The notes below the pieces were generated by a model. That model had not been told where the DNA came from. It saw only the letters and a program-made list of their open reading frames with translations, and did not search any database. This document shows positions 1 through 10,912 of a stretch of 64,000 nucleotides of DNA, piece by piece. Numbering within the stretch: position 1 is the stretch's first letter; every line of letters begins with the position of its first letter. A program made the translations under genes and the position numbers. This DNA is from Salisediminibacterium halotolerans (GTDB taxonomy: Bacteria > Bacillota > Bacilli > Bacillales > Salisediminibacteriaceae): positions 310,001-374,000 of the forward strand of contig NZ_RKQQ01000003.1 of the NCBI RefSeq assembly GCF_003814815.1, given 5' to 3'.

Positions 1-2
1 AT

Positions 3-1688
3 ATCCCGTTTGAAGGACCGATTGCCGGTGTCACTGTCGGGAGAGTCGGCGGCGAATTCGTTATCAACCCGAGCACAGCGCAAATGGAAGAGAGCGATAT
101 TGAATTGATTGTTGCCGGTACGAAGCATGCGATCAATATGGTTGAAGCGGGAGCGAATGAAATTCCTGAAGACGTAATGCTCGATGCGATCATGTTCGGA
201 CACGAAGAAATCAAACGTCTCGTTGCTTTTCAAGAAGAGGTTATTGCGCAAACAGGCAAACCGAAAATGGAAGTATCTTTAGCCGTGAACGATGCCGATT
301 TAACGGAAGATGTGCGTGAAAAGGCGCTCGAACCGTTAACGAAAGCAGCGACAGTTGTTGAAAAAGCGGCGCGGGAAGAGGCGATTGAAGACGTTTTTGC
401 CTCGATTGCCGACGAGTATGCAAGTGAAAATGAAGATGAAGACCGCTCGAAAGAAGTGCGCAATATTTTAGATAAACTCTTAAAAGAAGTCGTTCGCAAG
501 TTAATCACGCAAAACAATATCCGCCCGGATGGACGGAAAATTGATGAAATCCGTCCGCTCGCCTCTGAAGTTGATCTGCTGCAGCGCACGCACGGCTCAG
601 CTATGTTCACACGCGGTCAAACACAGGCGCTCAGTGTTTGCACGCTCGGAGCGCTCGGTGATATGCAGGTGCTCGACGGACTCGGTATTGAAGAGTCCAA
701 ACGATTTATGCACCATTATAATTTTCCGCTCTTCAGTGTCGGTGAAACAGGACCGATCCGAGGACCGGGACGCCGCGAAATCGGTCACGGTGCTTTAGGT
801 GAACGGGCATTGGAGAAAGTGATTCCGCCTGAAGAAGAATTCCCGTACACGATACGGCTCGTTTCCGAAGTGTTGGAATCCAACGGTTCTACCTCGCAAG
901 CAAGTATATGTGCAAGTACAATGGCGATGATGGCAGCAGGTGTTCCGTTGACTTCACCGGTTGCAGGAATTGCGATGGGACTTGTCAAACACGAAGATGA
1001 TGTTGCTGTTCTGACAGACATCCAAGGTATTGAAGATGCTCTCGGGGACATGGACTTTAAAGTCGCCGGCACAGATAAAGGTGTAACAGCTTTACAAATG
1101 GATATCAAAATTGACGGCATTGACAAACAAGTTCTCCAAGAAGCGTTGCGACAAGCTCAAGACGGACGGATGAAGATCTTGAACAATATGCTGTCAGCGA
1201 TTCCGCAAGTGCGCGACGAACTCAGTCCGTATGCACCGAAAATCATGACGATGAAAATTAATTCGGATAAAATCCGCGACGTGATCGGACCGAACGGTAA
1301 AACCATTAATAAAATCATCGAAGATACCGGTGTGAAAATCGATATTGAGCAAGACGGCACGGTCTTTATTTCGTCGACAGACGCTGCCAAAAATGAAGAA
1401 GCGAAAAAAACGATTGAAGATCTCGTGCGCGAAGTTGAAGTCGGAGCAACTTACCTTGGTACCGTAAAACGAATTGAAAAGTTCGGTGCATTTGTCGAAG
1501 TCTTCAAAGGCAAGGACGGCTTAGTTCATATTTCTCAGCTGGCCAATGAACGCGTCGGCAAGGTCGAGGATGTTGTGTCGATCGGCGATGAACTGCTTGT
1601 CAAAGTCACGGAGATTGACAGTCAAGGACGCGTGAACTTGTCGCATAAAGATGCGTTGAATGAAGAGAAAAAAGAGACAGAAGGATAA
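3..1688 (+). CDS. pnp: Polyribonucleotide nucleotidyltransferase, C-terminal 561 residues (5' end outside window)
   Basis: PNPase degrades RNA 3' to 5' by phosphorolysis in the cytoplasm. The reading frame is open from the left edge, so roughly the first 140 residues of a usual ~700-residue protein lie outside. Visible are the all-helical linker, the second RNase PH core ([15 protein letters not shown] and the acidic [13 protein letters not shown] segment holding catalytic aspartates), a KH domain ([16 protein letters not shown]) and a terminal S1 domain ([19 protein letters not shown]). Domain order and length are normal. An intrinsic terminator follows at once, so it does not read strongly into mlpA. 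Confidence 0.97.
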   Translation: MPFEGPIAGVTVGRVGGEFVINPSTAQMEESDIELIVAGTKHAINMVEAGANEIPEDVMLDAIMFGHEEIKRLVAFQEEVIAQTGKPKMEVSLAVNDADLTEDVREKALEPLTKAATVVEKAAREEAIEDVFASIADEYASENEDEDRSKEVRNILDKLLKEVVRKLITQNNIRPDGRKIDEIRPLASEVDLLQRTHGSAMFTRGQTQALSVCTLGALGDMQVLDGLGIEESKRFMHHYNFPLFSVGETGPIRGPGRREIGHGALGERALEKVIPPEEEFPYTIRLVSEVLESNGSTSQASICASTMAMMAAGVPLTSPVAGIAMGLVKHEDDVAVLTDIQGIEDALGDMDFKVAGTDKGVTALQMDIKIDGIDKQVLQEALRQAQDGRMKILNNMLSAIPQVRDELSPYAPKIMTMKINSDKIRDVIGPNGKTINKIIEDTGVKIDIEQDGTVFISSTDAAKNEEAKKTIEDLVREVEVGATYLGTVKRIEKFGAFVEVFKGKDGLVHISQLANERVGKVEDVVSIGDELLVKVTEIDSQGRVNLSHKDALNEEKKETEG

Positions 1689-1694
1689 AAACGA

Positions 1695-1724
1695 GATTCG
1701 GCCTTTTCGGGCCGAATTTTTTTG
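1695..1724 (+). terminator. Intrinsic terminator of pnp
   Basis: An 8-bp stem (ATTCGGCC with GGCCGAAT) and a 5-nt loop are followed by seven T, just after the pnp stop codon. Confidence 0.9.
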
Positions 1725-1816
1725 CATTTTCGGATGATTGTATTGATGGTATGATAAACAATGAGAACGGCCGTCTGTATGGCAAACTGTCTGCGTTTAT
1801 TTTTAGGAGGATTATT

Positions 1817-3082
1817 GTGGTAGAACGTTATGTAAGCGACAACGGCCTTCGGGTCGTTTATGAACCGATAGAACATGTCCGAAGTGTCGCCATAGGAATC
1901 TGGGTTCATACCGGCTCGAGGTATGAAACGGCTGGCACGAGAGGAATGGCTCATTTTATTGAACACATGCTTTTTAAAGGGACGAAAACCCGCTCAGCTC
2001 AACAAATTGCCGAAGAGTTTGATGCTGTCGGCGGACAGGTAAACGCGATGACATCAAAAGAGTATACATGTTTTTATGCGAAAGTGATGGATACGCACGC
2101 TGAAAAAGCGCTCGATATACTCGCGGATATGTTTTTTAACTCCGTTTTTGACCCTGACGAGATGGAAAAAGAAAAGCAAGTGATTTATGAGGAAATGAGT
2201 ATGTATGAAGATGAGCCGGATGATTTAGCTCTTGAAATGCTCAGCGAAGCGGTCTATCAAGATCATTCACTTGCAGCGCCGATATTAGGGACGAGAGCAT
2301 CGGTTGCCTCGTTTACCCGTGACGGCGTCATCGCGTATATGAACGACCAATATCATGCCGGGAATGTCGTGATCTCGATCAGCGGACACGTCGGCGATGA
2401 TATTGTCGAAGCGGCACAGGATCGTTTTTCGCCGTTAGCTTCAGGTTTCGGCAACACGAGCTTGCTTGCGCCGCATTTTATCCCCGGGCAAGCCGTAAGG
2501 CAAAAAGAAACCGAACAGGCGCATATTTGTCTCGGTTATGAAGGCGTGTCTTTACAAAACGAGCAAATGTACGCGATGGTGCTGTTAAATAATGCTGTGG
2601 GCGGAAGCATGAGCAGCAGACTGTTTCAAGAAATCCGCGAAAACCGCGGGTTGGCTTATTCGGTCTTTTCGTTTAATGCAGCTTATCAAGATACCGGGAT
2701 GTTCACCGTTTATGCCGGAGCGCGTCACGATCAGCTCGATGAAGTGTACGCCGCTTCAATGGACATTCTCGATAACGTGAGCGCTAAAGGATTGACGGAA
2801 AAAGAATGGCAAAACGGAAAAGAGCAGTTGAAGGGAAATTTAATGCTCGGTTTGGAAAGCACGTCGAGCCGGATGAACCGCAACGGCAAAAATGAGTTGC
2901 TGCTTAACAAACACCGCTCGCTTGATGAAGTCATTTCGCGAATCGACGAAGTGACGATGAGTGATATTCAGCTTACAGCTGCCGCTGTTTTCAGCTCTGA
3001 ACACGCTTCAGCAGTGGTCAGTGAAACCGGCGAACTTCCAGGAAAAATCAGTCATTATTCAGCTCGTCCGCTGCCGAAATAA
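1817..3082 (+). CDS. mlpA: M16-family zinc peptidase MlpA (YmxG)
   Basis: Processing-protease-like M16 peptidase of 421 residues. The inverted zinc motif HFIEH lies at residues 46-50, with an acidic MYEDEPDD stretch about 80 residues later where the third ligand is expected, and the C-terminal M16 half follows. The frame opens upstream with an ATG at 1751, but a GTG at 1817 preceded by AGGAGG at 6-nt spacing gives the N-terminus seen in the family (VERYVSDNGLRVVYEP), so that start is chosen. In B. subtilis mlpA is followed by ymxH and the dipicolinate synthase genes; here asd follows directly. Confidence 0.93.
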   Translation: MVERYVSDNGLRVVYEPIEHVRSVAIGIWVHTGSRYETAGTRGMAHFIEHMLFKGTKTRSAQQIAEEFDAVGGQVNAMTSKEYTCFYAKVMDTHAEKALDILADMFFNSVFDPDEMEKEKQVIYEEMSMYEDEPDDLALEMLSEAVYQDHSLAAPILGTRASVASFTRDGVIAYMNDQYHAGNVVISISGHVGDDIVEAAQDRFSPLASGFGNTSLLAPHFIPGQAVRQKETEQAHICLGYEGVSLQNEQMYAMVLLNNAVGGSMSSRLFQEIRENRGLAYSVFSFNAAYQDTGMFTVYAGARHDQLDEVYAASMDILDNVSAKGLTEKEWQNGKEQLKGNLMLGLESTSSRMNRNGKNELLLNKHRSLDEVISRIDEVTMSDIQLTAAAVFSSEHASAVVSETGELPGKISHYSARPLPK

Positions 3083-3149
3083 CGTCGATTTGTTGCGGGA
3101 AATAAGGAGCGGTCATAAAAACGGACAGAACGAAACCGTATGTCGGCAC

Positions 3150-3178
3150 TTAACGGCAGGCGCGACTTCCGTTATAAT
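3150..3178 (+). promoter_or_regulatory. Sigma-A type promoter upstream of asd
   Basis: TTAACG and TATAAT are separated by 17 nt, about 55 nt before the asd start codon. Confidence 0.6.
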
Positions 3179-3231
3179 AAGACCAGTACGATTAAAATGA
3201 GGAATACACAATTCGAAAGGGGAATACAAAC

Positions 3232-4281
3232 ATGTCAGAAGAAGCTGTTCACGTAGCGGTACTTGGGGCCACAGGCGCTGTCGGCAAACAAATGCTCGAA
3301 ACGCTCGACCGGCACAATTTTCCGCTGGCCTCGCTTAAATTATTGTCTTCAAAAAGATCTGCCGGGAAAACAATTGAGTTTCGCGGTCAAACATACACAG
3401 TTGAGGAAGCGACACCAGAGTCGTTTGATAACGTTGACCTCGCCTTATTCAGCGCCGGGGGATCTGTCTCGAAGGCGCTCGCTCAAGAAGCAGTGAACCG
3501 CGGGGCGGTTGTCGTCGATAATACGAGCGCTTTTCGGATGGATCCGACTGTCCCGTTAGTTGTACCGGAAGTGAATGAAAACGAGCTGCAAAATCATAAC
3601 GGAATCATTGCTAATCCGAATTGTTCGACGATTCAAATGGTTGCGGCTTTGGAACCGATTCGGCAAAAAGCAGGCTTGAAGCGCGTAATTGTATCCACGT
3701 ACCAAGCCGTTTCCGGAGCTGGAAACGATGCGGTTGATGAAATGTATGAACAGACGCAGCAAATCTTAAACAAAGAGCCGATCGACCCGCAAGTCCTTCC
3801 GGTCGGATCGGATAAAAAACATTACCAAATCGCTTTTAATGCCGTTCCGCAAATCGATGTTTTTCAAGACAACGGTTATACGTTTGAAGAGATGAAAATG
3901 GTCAATGAGACGAAAAAAATCATGAATGATGCGGAGCTTTCTGTTGCAGCGACTTGCGTCCGCCTTCCGGTGGAGACAGGCCATTCGGAATCTGTTTATA
4001 TCGAAACAGAAAGCGCAGATTTGACTGCAGAACAAATCAAAGAACTGATGACAGAAGCCCCGGGCATCACGCTGCAAGACGATCCGTCACAGCAAGTGTA
4101 CCCGCTTGCTTCTGATGCACACGGAAAAGAAGATATTTTCGTCGGCCGGATCCGCAAAGACTTAGATGATCCGTGCGGATTTCATTTCTGGGTCGTTGCA
4201 GACAACCTGTTAAAAGGGGCTGCGCTGAACTCTGTGCAAATTGCCCAATCTTTGCTGAAAATGGGTCTGTTGCAAAAATAA
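3232..4281 (+). CDS. asd: Aspartate-semialdehyde dehydrogenase
   Basis: Converts aspartyl phosphate to aspartate semialdehyde with NADPH, the branch point for lysine/diaminopimelate, threonine and methionine. The 349-residue protein has the N-terminal Rossmann motif [10 protein letters not shown] (12-21) and the active-site segment NPNCSTIQ with catalytic Cys131. The start has an AAAGGGG ribosome site. It heads an asd-dapG-dapA run with short gaps that supplies dihydrodipicolinate for peptidoglycan and lysine. The dpaA-dpaB (spoVFAB) genes that precede it in B. subtilis are missing. Confidence 0.97.
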   Translation: MSEEAVHVAVLGATGAVGKQMLETLDRHNFPLASLKLLSSKRSAGKTIEFRGQTYTVEEATPESFDNVDLALFSAGGSVSKALAQEAVNRGAVVVDNTSAFRMDPTVPLVVPEVNENELQNHNGIIANPNCSTIQMVAALEPIRQKAGLKRVIVSTYQAVSGAGNDAVDEMYEQTQQILNKEPIDPQVLPVGSDKKHYQIAFNAVPQIDVFQDNGYTFEEMKMVNETKKIMNDAELSVAATCVRLPVETGHSESVYIETESADLTAEQIKELMTEAPGITLQDDPSQQVYPLASDAHGKEDIFVGRIRKDLDDPCGFHFWVVADNLLKGAALNSVQIAQSLLKMGLLQK

Positions 4282-4306
4282 TCGCTGATAAAGGAAGATG
4301 AGAAGC

Positions 4307-5533
4307 ATGAGAATTATCGTACAAAAATTCGGCGGCACATCGCTGCAGTCAGAAGAAGCGAGAAATGCAGCAGCAGAGAGGGTGATTGAAGCCGTCCGTG
4401 AAGGGTATAAAGTTGTCGCTGTTGTATCGGCAATGGGCCGAAGCGGTGATCCGTATGCGACGGACACGCTGATGGAGCTTGTCGGCGGCATTCAATCCAC
4501 TGTCACAAAACAGGATCAAGATTTGCTTCTTTCTTGCGGAGAAACGATTTCATCCGTTGTTTTTTCCGGCCTTCTTCAGTCGAAAGGATTGCGCTCGATG
4601 GCTATGAATGGCGCACAGGCCGGTTTTCGCACAACGGAACAATACGGAGATGCGAAAATTCTCGACATGAAAACAGACGGCGTAAAAGCTGCATTGGCGG
4701 AGCGCGACGTTGTTGTTGTCACCGGTTTTCAAGGGGAAACGGTAAAAGGAACGATTGCTACGCTTGGACGCGGAGGATCCGACACATCCGCGACGGCTTT
4801 AGGCGCATCACTGCAAGCTGAGGTTATCGATATTTTCACAGATGTTGCCGGCGTGATGACAGCCGATCCGAGAATCGTCCCTGATGCGCGGACACTCTCC
4901 TCGGTTACTTATAATGAAATCAGCAACTTGGCTCACCAGGGTGCCAAAGTTATTCACCCGCGCGCCGTCGAAGTTGCGATGCAAGCAGAAGTGCCGATCC
5001 GCATCCGCTCGCTGTTTGACGACGGACGCGGCACGCTCGTTTCGAGCACAACGGCTGCCGGGTTGGGCCGCGATCTCGAAGAACGCCCGGTAACCGGGAT
5101 CGCTCACGTATCCGGCCTGGCCCAAGTAAATGTTGATTTGACCGGACTCGAAACAGCGAAAACGACAGCAGCTGTCTTTCAGGGAATGGCTGATTCCGGG
5201 ATTTCTGTCGATTTCATTACGATTCAGCCTGACTTCGTCCAGTTCACCGTGCCGAATCATTTGATTCAAACAGCTGAAAGCGTGCTGACAAACATCGGCA
5301 TAGAGGTGACGTTTCTGGAAGGGTGTACGAAGGTGTCGGCCGTCGGTGCGGGCATGACCGGTGTTCCCGGAATAACAGCAAGTATCGTGCAAGCATTGGC
5401 GGATGAAAATATTTCCATTTTGCAATCAGCAGACTCCCATACCACGATATGGGTGCTCGTGAAAGAGACAGAGATGAAGAAGGCTGTGAATGCCCTTCAT
5501 CGAGCATTTTTAATCGAAGAAGAGGGGGAATAA
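4307..5533 (+). CDS. dapG: Aspartate kinase (DapG type)
   Basis: Phosphorylates aspartate, the first step of the aspartate pathway. The 408-residue protein has the N-terminal kinase signature KFGGTS (7-12), the GRGGSDTSATALGA segment, and two C-terminal ACT domains for feedback control. An in-frame ATG lies 9 nt upstream, but AAGGAAG abuts that codon and is correctly spaced (9 nt) for the internal ATG, so MRIIVQKF is taken as the start. Position between asd and dapA matches B. subtilis dapG, the diaminopimelate-sensitive isozyme; the effector is inferred from synteny. Confidence 0.95.
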   Translation: MRIIVQKFGGTSLQSEEARNAAAERVIEAVREGYKVVAVVSAMGRSGDPYATDTLMELVGGIQSTVTKQDQDLLLSCGETISSVVFSGLLQSKGLRSMAMNGAQAGFRTTEQYGDAKILDMKTDGVKAALAERDVVVVTGFQGETVKGTIATLGRGGSDTSATALGASLQAEVIDIFTDVAGVMTADPRIVPDARTLSSVTYNEISNLAHQGAKVIHPRAVEVAMQAEVPIRIRSLFDDGRGTLVSSTTAAGLGRDLEERPVTGIAHVSGLAQVNVDLTGLETAKTTAAVFQGMADSGISVDFITIQPDFVQFTVPNHLIQTAESVLTNIGIEVTFLEGCTKVSAVGAGMTGVPGITASIVQALADENISILQSADSHTTIWVLVKETEMKKAVNALHRAFLIEEEGE

Positions 5534-5535
5534 GC

Positions 5536-6405
5536 ATGGGTTTCGGCAGTGTTATAACAGCAATGGTTACGCCGTTTGATGAAAAAGGACAGGTGGATTT
5601 TGAAAAACTTCCAAAGCTGATCGATCACTTGATTGAGAACGGTTCGGAAGCGCTTGTCGTCGGCGGAACGACCGGTGAATCCGCGACGCTCAGCGAAGAA
5701 GAAAAGGCGGCGCTTTATCAACAGTCTGTCAAGGCAGCGGACGGGCGCGTCTCGATTATTGCCGGTACAGGAATGAATGACACGCATGCGACGGCTGAAT
5801 TGACAGTCAGAGCTGAGCGGGTCGGTGTCGACGGGATTATGCTCGTTGCGCCTTATTACAACAAACCTTCGCAAAAAGGGCTGTATGAGCATTTCAGAAC
5901 GGTTGCCGAAAAAACGTCGCTGCCGGTTATGTTATACAATGTCCCGGGACGAACAGTCGTTAATCTGCTGCCGGAAACAGTGATTGAGCTCGCAAAAATT
6001 CCGAACATAACTTGTGTTAAAGAGGCGAGCGGCAATCTTGAACAGGTGACGACAATCGTTGATCAGACACCGGATGATTTTCTTCTTTACTCCGGCGACG
6101 ACAGTTTAACGCTTCCTTGTCTCTCCGTCGGCGGTGACGGTGTTGTGTCTGTTGTCAGCCATGTTGCCGGTAAAGAGATGGGCGATATGATCCGCGCTTA
6201 TCAAGCCGGGGATGTGCAAAAAGCTGCCGAGATTCACCAGCGTTTATTGCCGGTCATGAAGAGCATGTTCGTTTCACCGAGCCCGGCCCCGGTGAAAACA
6301 GCGCTGCAAATGAAAGGAATGGACGTCGGCGGCGTGCGCCTTCCGCTCGTGCCGTTGACTTCTGATGAGCGTGAGAAATTATACAGCGCTGTCATGAACG
6401 AATAA
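5536..6405 (+). CDS. dapA: 4-Hydroxy-tetrahydrodipicolinate synthase
   Basis: Condenses pyruvate with aspartate semialdehyde. The 289-residue TIM-barrel protein shows GGTTGES (43-49), the Tyr134 region (MLYNVPGRT) and the Schiff-base Lys162 (CVKEASGNL). The frame is open further upstream inside dapG, but AGAGGGGGAA precedes the ATG two bases after the dapG stop, indicating translational coupling. A terminator closes the three-gene unit. Confidence 0.97.
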   Translation: MGFGSVITAMVTPFDEKGQVDFEKLPKLIDHLIENGSEALVVGGTTGESATLSEEEKAALYQQSVKAADGRVSIIAGTGMNDTHATAELTVRAERVGVDGIMLVAPYYNKPSQKGLYEHFRTVAEKTSLPVMLYNVPGRTVVNLLPETVIELAKIPNITCVKEASGNLEQVTTIVDQTPDDFLLYSGDDSLTLPCLSVGGDGVVSVVSHVAGKEMGDMIRAYQAGDVQKAAEIHQRLLPVMKSMFVSPSPAPVKTALQMKGMDVGGVRLPLVPLTSDEREKLYSAVMNE

Positions 6406-6418
6406 AAAATCTTTTTTT

Positions 6419-6443
6419 TGGCGGGCGCTGCCCGCTTTTTTTA
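6419..6443 (+). terminator. Terminator of asd-dapG-dapA
   Basis: A GCGGGC/GCCCGC stem with a 3-nt loop is followed by seven T. A run of T also precedes the stem. Confidence 0.88.
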
Positions 6444-6494
6444 TTAAACAAGTCGTGAAAAGAACACAAAGTTGGCAGCGGACTGTTTCTTTGC

Positions 6495-6524
6495 TTGTAG
6501 AAGAAATGACCGGTGCGTTATACT
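6495..6524 (+). promoter_or_regulatory. Sigma-A type promoter of rnjB
   Basis: TTGTAG and TATACT are separated by 18 nt, leaving a leader of about 60 nt before the TTG start. Confidence 0.55.
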
Positions 6525-6590
6525 GATTAAGGAGTAACGACCGAACCGTGAAAACATTATTTATTTGAAACGATATAGGAGGAACACAAA

Positions 6591-8261
6591 TTGTCAAATC
6601 AACAGACAGAAAATATTCGCATTTATGCCCTCGGCGGGCTTGGCGAAGTCGGGAAAAATATGTACGTACTTGAACTGGATGATGAAATGATTATCATCGA
6701 TGCCGGCTGCATGATCCCCGAGGATGATATGCTCGGCGTCGACATTGTCATTCCGGATATTACGTACTTAGTCGAAAACAAAGAGAAAGTCAAAGGGATC
6801 GTGCTTACGCAGGCGCTTGAAGACCATATCGGCGCCATCCCTTACGTGCTGCGTGAGCTTAATGTGCCGGTATACGGGACGAAATTCACGCTCGCGCTTG
6901 CGAAAGATCTGTGTAATGAAGTGAAGGTGCCGGGAAAACAGCAATTTATCGAAATCACCTCGAATTCAAAAATTAAAATCGGTACGACACCGGTGAACTT
7001 CTTTCGCACAAACTACAGCGTCCCGGATACGCTCGGTATGATTGTTCACACTTCGCAAGGGCCGATTGTGCACACCGGCGACTTTAAATTTGACCAAAAT
7101 CCGGTCGATCAGCAAACGACAGAGATGGGCAAACTGACTGAAATCGGCGACAAAGGTGTGCTCGCTTTAATGTCAGACAGCACGAATGCTGAAACCCCAG
7201 GTCATTCAGCCTCCGAATCCGTTGTGGCGGACGGGCTGAAAGAAGCGTTCCACGAAGCTCCGGAAGCGATCATTGTAGCGGTTTATTCTTCACATATTCA
7301 CCGGATTCAACAAATTCTTGATGCTTCCAAGCGGGAAGAGCGAAGCGTCGTATTTATCGGCAAATCGATTGAACGGGCTGTCAGCATTGCGCTGGAATTA
7401 GGGTATTTGCAAGACCCTGAAGGGCTGATTGTTTCACAAGATGAACTGAAGACGAAAAACCGCAGCGATCTTGTCGTTGTCACGACCGGCAGCCAAGGTG
7501 AACCGCTGAGCAGTCTGATGAAGATGGCCAAAGGTTCACATTCGCTGTTTAAAATTACCGACCGCGACCGGGTCGTTATGTCAGCGATGCCGAGTCCCGG
7601 CAATGAAAAAGTCGTTTCTCAAATGATTGATTTACTGTCGCGCACAGGTGCTGATGTGATTTACGGAAAAGAGGAAAAAGTCCATGTATCTGCGCACGCG
7701 AGTCAAGAAGAGTTAAAATTGATGCTCAATGTCATTCGGCCGCAGCATTTTATCCCGGTTCAAGGCGAGTACCGAATGCAACATGCTCACCGTCATTTAG
7801 CGAATTCGGTCGGTATTGATGACAGCCGGATTTTCTTGCTGGAAAAAGGTGAAGTCGCGGAATTTACGAAACGCAAAGGCAGAAAAGGCAATAAAGTCCC
7901 GTCAGGCCATGTTCTGATTGACGGCCTCGGCGTCGGGGATGTCGGCAATATTGTTCTCCGCGATCGGCGCTTGCTCTCAAAAGACGGCATTTTAGTTGTT
8001 GTGGTTACGCTAAATAAATCCCATAAACAAGTGCTTTCGGGACCGGATATCATCTCCCGCGGATTCGTGTATGTCCGTGAATCAGAAGAACTGATTGCTG
8101 AAGCTGAAAAACTCGTGTCCGCATCACTGGAGCAGCTGATCGCGCAAAACCAGACGGAGTGGGCGCAAATGAAAAGCCAGATTCGCGACCAACTGAGCCG
8201 GCTGCTGTTTGAAAAAACGAAGCGGCGTCCGATGATTATGCCGATCATTATGGAAGCATAA
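6591..8261 (+). CDS. rnjB: RNase J2-like beta-CASP protein with degraded metal site
   Basis: RNase J family protein of 556 residues in the slot of B. subtilis rnjB, where it partners RNase J1 in 5'-3' decay and endonucleolysis. Starts at TTG after AGGAGG. The metallo-beta-lactamase, beta-CASP and C-terminal domains are complete (HTGDFKFD, GSQGEP, HVSAHASQEELKLML, C-terminal RPMIMPIIMEA). The first metal motif, normally HxHxDH, reads QALEDH at 74-79, so two histidines are missing, and the usual NHS histidine is Tyr142 (NYSVPD). Asp78, His79 and Asp164 remain. Hydrolytic activity is probably weak or absent; a structural role with RNase J1 is likely. Confidence 0.9.
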   Translation: MSNQQTENIRIYALGGLGEVGKNMYVLELDDEMIIIDAGCMIPEDDMLGVDIVIPDITYLVENKEKVKGIVLTQALEDHIGAIPYVLRELNVPVYGTKFTLALAKDLCNEVKVPGKQQFIEITSNSKIKIGTTPVNFFRTNYSVPDTLGMIVHTSQGPIVHTGDFKFDQNPVDQQTTEMGKLTEIGDKGVLALMSDSTNAETPGHSASESVVADGLKEAFHEAPEAIIVAVYSSHIHRIQQILDASKREERSVVFIGKSIERAVSIALELGYLQDPEGLIVSQDELKTKNRSDLVVVTTGSQGEPLSSLMKMAKGSHSLFKITDRDRVVMSAMPSPGNEKVVSQMIDLLSRTGADVIYGKEEKVHVSAHASQEELKLMLNVIRPQHFIPVQGEYRMQHAHRHLANSVGIDDSRIFLLEKGEVAEFTKRKGRKGNKVPSGHVLIDGLGVGDVGNIVLRDRRLLSKDGILVVVVTLNKSHKQVLSGPDIISRGFVYVRESEELIAEAEKLVSASLEQLIAQNQTEWAQMKSQIRDQLSRLLFEKTKRRPMIMPIIMEA

Positions 8262-8326
8262 GCCAATCTGCCAATGGGCACACCGGTATGAATGTGTTAC
8301 ACTGAACCAAACAGACGATCTCATTG

Positions 8327-8352
8327 AGCAGCCGGATATCCGGCTGCTTCTT
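8327..8352 (+). terminator. Probable terminator of rnjB
   Basis: A perfect 22-nt palindrome (AGCAGCCGGAT and its complement) is followed by a broken T-rich tail (TCTTGTCT). Confidence 0.65.
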
Positions 8353-8398
8353 GTCTATTTGTGAGTAATCGTTGTGTAAAGGAAGGGGGCCTCGTTTC

Positions 8399-10804
8399 AT
8401 GACAAAAAAATCACCTAAAAAAGGAAAATCTTCAGCGAAGAAACAAACGAAAAACGAAGAGACGGCAAAGCGCTCGATTACATATGAATTAACGGGCCTT
8501 TTCATTTTTATACTAAGCGTGATCGGAATTTTTCAATTCGGCGTAGTCGGGCAATTTCTTGCTTCCGCCGTTTATTTTTCAGCGGGGAACTGGGCCTGGC
8601 TTTTTGCCGTCTTAATCATTTGGTTTTCGTTGTATGTAATCGCTAAACGCAGTGTGCCTGCATTTTTGAACCGGCGCTTGATCGGTGTTTACTTATTTAC
8701 GATCAGCTTTCTTCTTATCAGCCATGCCCGTTTATATGCCCAGCTTCCGGAAACAGACAGATCAGTGGTCGGGATGACTTGGGATCTGTTTTGGAACGAA
8801 GGAAGCCTTGCGCAAACAGCTGACGGTTTAGGCGGAGGGATGATCGGCGCATTGCTTTTTTCATTAACGAATGCGCTGATCGCTTTAGGCGGAACGTACG
8901 TTCTGGCCGGAGGGCTGCTGCTGGCTTCGCTTATTTTTCTTACCGGAAAAACGTTAGTTGAGCTTTATGAACAAACGAAAAAAGAAGATACAACGTTTTA
9001 TGAAGCCGTCGCCGATAAATGCCGCCGCGCCTGGCAGGGTGTCGGCCGTATAATTGCCAATCGCCGCAGCGCCGAAAAAAATAAACGCCAGGCTGCCACC
9101 GAGAGCACAGCTGCTGAACCGGTTTCGGCTGATAAAAAAGAAAATGCGACAGAAGAGGAGCCGGTCATCTATGACTTCACCCATCAGCTCGCACCGCCAG
9201 CTGAAGGCGAAATCATTGATGTTCCGGCTGAACCGGTGAAGACGCCCGCAAAAACCCCTTCGGCCGCCAGCGAAAATAACAAGAAGCCGGCTGCCGGCAA
9301 TGGCGGCAGCGGCGGAGAAATGAACGAGGAAAAGTCCGGCGAGACCCTTGTTGTGCGTGAAACAGAGAATGCAGACTATATTTTGCCGAGCATGGATTTG
9401 CTTGCCAGCCCGGGAAAGCCTTCGCAGTCAGGCGAGCACGCGATGCTTTCAAAAAATGCCCGCAAGCTGGAATCGACGCTGGAAAGTTTCGGGGTGAAAG
9501 CGAAAGTCTCCAAGGTGCATTTAGGTCCGTCCGTTACGAAGTATGAAGTGCACCCGGAAACCGGGGTGCGCGTAAATAAAATTGTCAATTTATCTGATGA
9601 TATTGCGCTGGCGTTGGCGGCGAAAGACGTTCGGATGGAAGCTCCGATTCCGGGAAAATCGGCGATCGGCATTGAAGTACCGAATCAGGAAGTGTCGCTC
9701 GTCAGCCTGAGAGAAGTGCTGGAATCTAAAGAAATGAAACAGAAAACGAACCCGCTTGCTATTGCGCTCGGCCGTGATATTTCCGGCGAAGCTGTGATCG
9801 CTGAATTAAATAAAATGCCTCACCTCCTCGTTGCCGGAGCGACGGGGAGCGGAAAAAGCGTTTGTATAAACGGGATTATTACGAGCATTCTTATGCGTGC
9901 GAAACCGCATGAAGTGAAATTGATGATGATTGATCCGAAAATGGTCGAGCTCAATGTATACAATGGGATTCCTCACCTTCTCAGCCCGGTGGTAACAGAG
10001 CCGAAACGAGCTGCACAGGCGTTAAAAAAAGTCGTCAGTGAAATGGAACGCCGCTACGAATTATTTGCCGCATCCGGCACGCGGAACTTAGAAGGGTACA
10101 ACCAGCATATCGCAAAAGAAAATGAATACCGGGATGCTGAAGAAGCTTACTCGCCGCTGCCGTATATTGTCGTAATTGTCGATGAGCTGGCAGATTTAAT
10201 GATGGTTGCATCGTCGGAAGTAGAAGATGCGATTACAAGGCTGGCACAAATGGCACGGGCGGCAGGGATCCATATGATTATTGCGACGCAAAGACCGTCC
10301 GTTGATGTCATCACCGGGGTGATAAAAGCAAATATCCCGTCACGGATCGCTTTTGGTGTTTCAAGTGCGACAGATTCGCGGACCATTTTAGACTCGAACG
10401 GCGCAGAAAAATTGCTCGGCAAAGGAGATATGCTGTTTATCCCTGTCGGGTCGTCTAAATCAACCCGGGTCCAAGGCGCTTTTTTAGCGGATGAAGAAGT
10501 CGAAAGGATCGTCGGTTATTGCATCGAACAGCAAAAAGCGCAATACTCGGAGGAAATGGCCCCGGCTGAAGCGGATGAACAGTCGGCAGCGGGCGAAGTG
10601 GACGATGAGCTTTACGATGATGCAGTGGCTCTTGTTATGCAAATGCAGTCCGCATCTGTGTCGATGATCCAGCGCCGTTTCCGCGTCGGTTATGCCCGGG
10701 CAGCACGGCTGATTGATGAAATGGAAGTGCGCGGAATTGTCGGGCCTTATGAAGGGAGCAAACCGCGCGAAGTCTTGGTCGATAAAGATCCGAATGAATC
10801 ATAA
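8399..10804 (+). CDS. spoIIIE: FtsK/SpoIIIE-family DNA translocase
   Basis: Membrane-anchored hexameric ATPase that pumps DNA at the septum. The 801-residue protein has four N-terminal membrane helices, a variable acidic/Pro-rich linker, an FtsK motor with Walker A GATGSGKS near residue 480 and Walker [13 protein letters not shown], and a C-terminal winged-helix gamma domain ([21 protein letters not shown]) that reads orientation sequences. The ATG has AAAGGAAGGGGG about 9 nt before it, preferred to the upstream TTG. It occupies the SpoIIIE locus, but FtsK and SpoIIIE cannot be separated by sequence alone and this strain may not sporulate. tepA, which precedes spoIIIE in B. subtilis, is missing. 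Confidence 0.92.
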   Translation: MTKKSPKKGKSSAKKQTKNEETAKRSITYELTGLFIFILSVIGIFQFGVVGQFLASAVYFSAGNWAWLFAVLIIWFSLYVIAKRSVPAFLNRRLIGVYLFTISFLLISHARLYAQLPETDRSVVGMTWDLFWNEGSLAQTADGLGGGMIGALLFSLTNALIALGGTYVLAGGLLLASLIFLTGKTLVELYEQTKKEDTTFYEAVADKCRRAWQGVGRIIANRRSAEKNKRQAATESTAAEPVSADKKENATEEEPVIYDFTHQLAPPAEGEIIDVPAEPVKTPAKTPSAASENNKKPAAGNGGSGGEMNEEKSGETLVVRETENADYILPSMDLLASPGKPSQSGEHAMLSKNARKLESTLESFGVKAKVSKVHLGPSVTKYEVHPETGVRVNKIVNLSDDIALALAAKDVRMEAPIPGKSAIGIEVPNQEVSLVSLREVLESKEMKQKTNPLAIALGRDISGEAVIAELNKMPHLLVAGATGSGKSVCINGIITSILMRAKPHEVKLMMIDPKMVELNVYNGIPHLLSPVVTEPKRAAQALKKVVSEMERRYELFAASGTRNLEGYNQHIAKENEYRDAEEAYSPLPYIVVIVDELADLMMVASSEVEDAITRLAQMARAAGIHMIIATQRPSVDVITGVIKANIPSRIAFGVSSATDSRTILDSNGAEKLLGKGDMLFIPVGSSKSTRVQGAFLADEEVERIVGYCIEQQKAQYSEEMAPAEADEQSAAGEVDDELYDDAVALVMQMQSASVSMIQRRFRVGYARAARLIDEMEVRGIVGPYEGSKPREVLVDKDPNES

Positions 10805-10912
10805 AAATATGCTTGCGCTTTCATGAATTACAGATAAAGGATAGTCGTCTGACATATTTCGTGATACATTACTATTAAGAAGCTTGTCATTTTGTCAGCA
10901 GGGGGATTTCAT

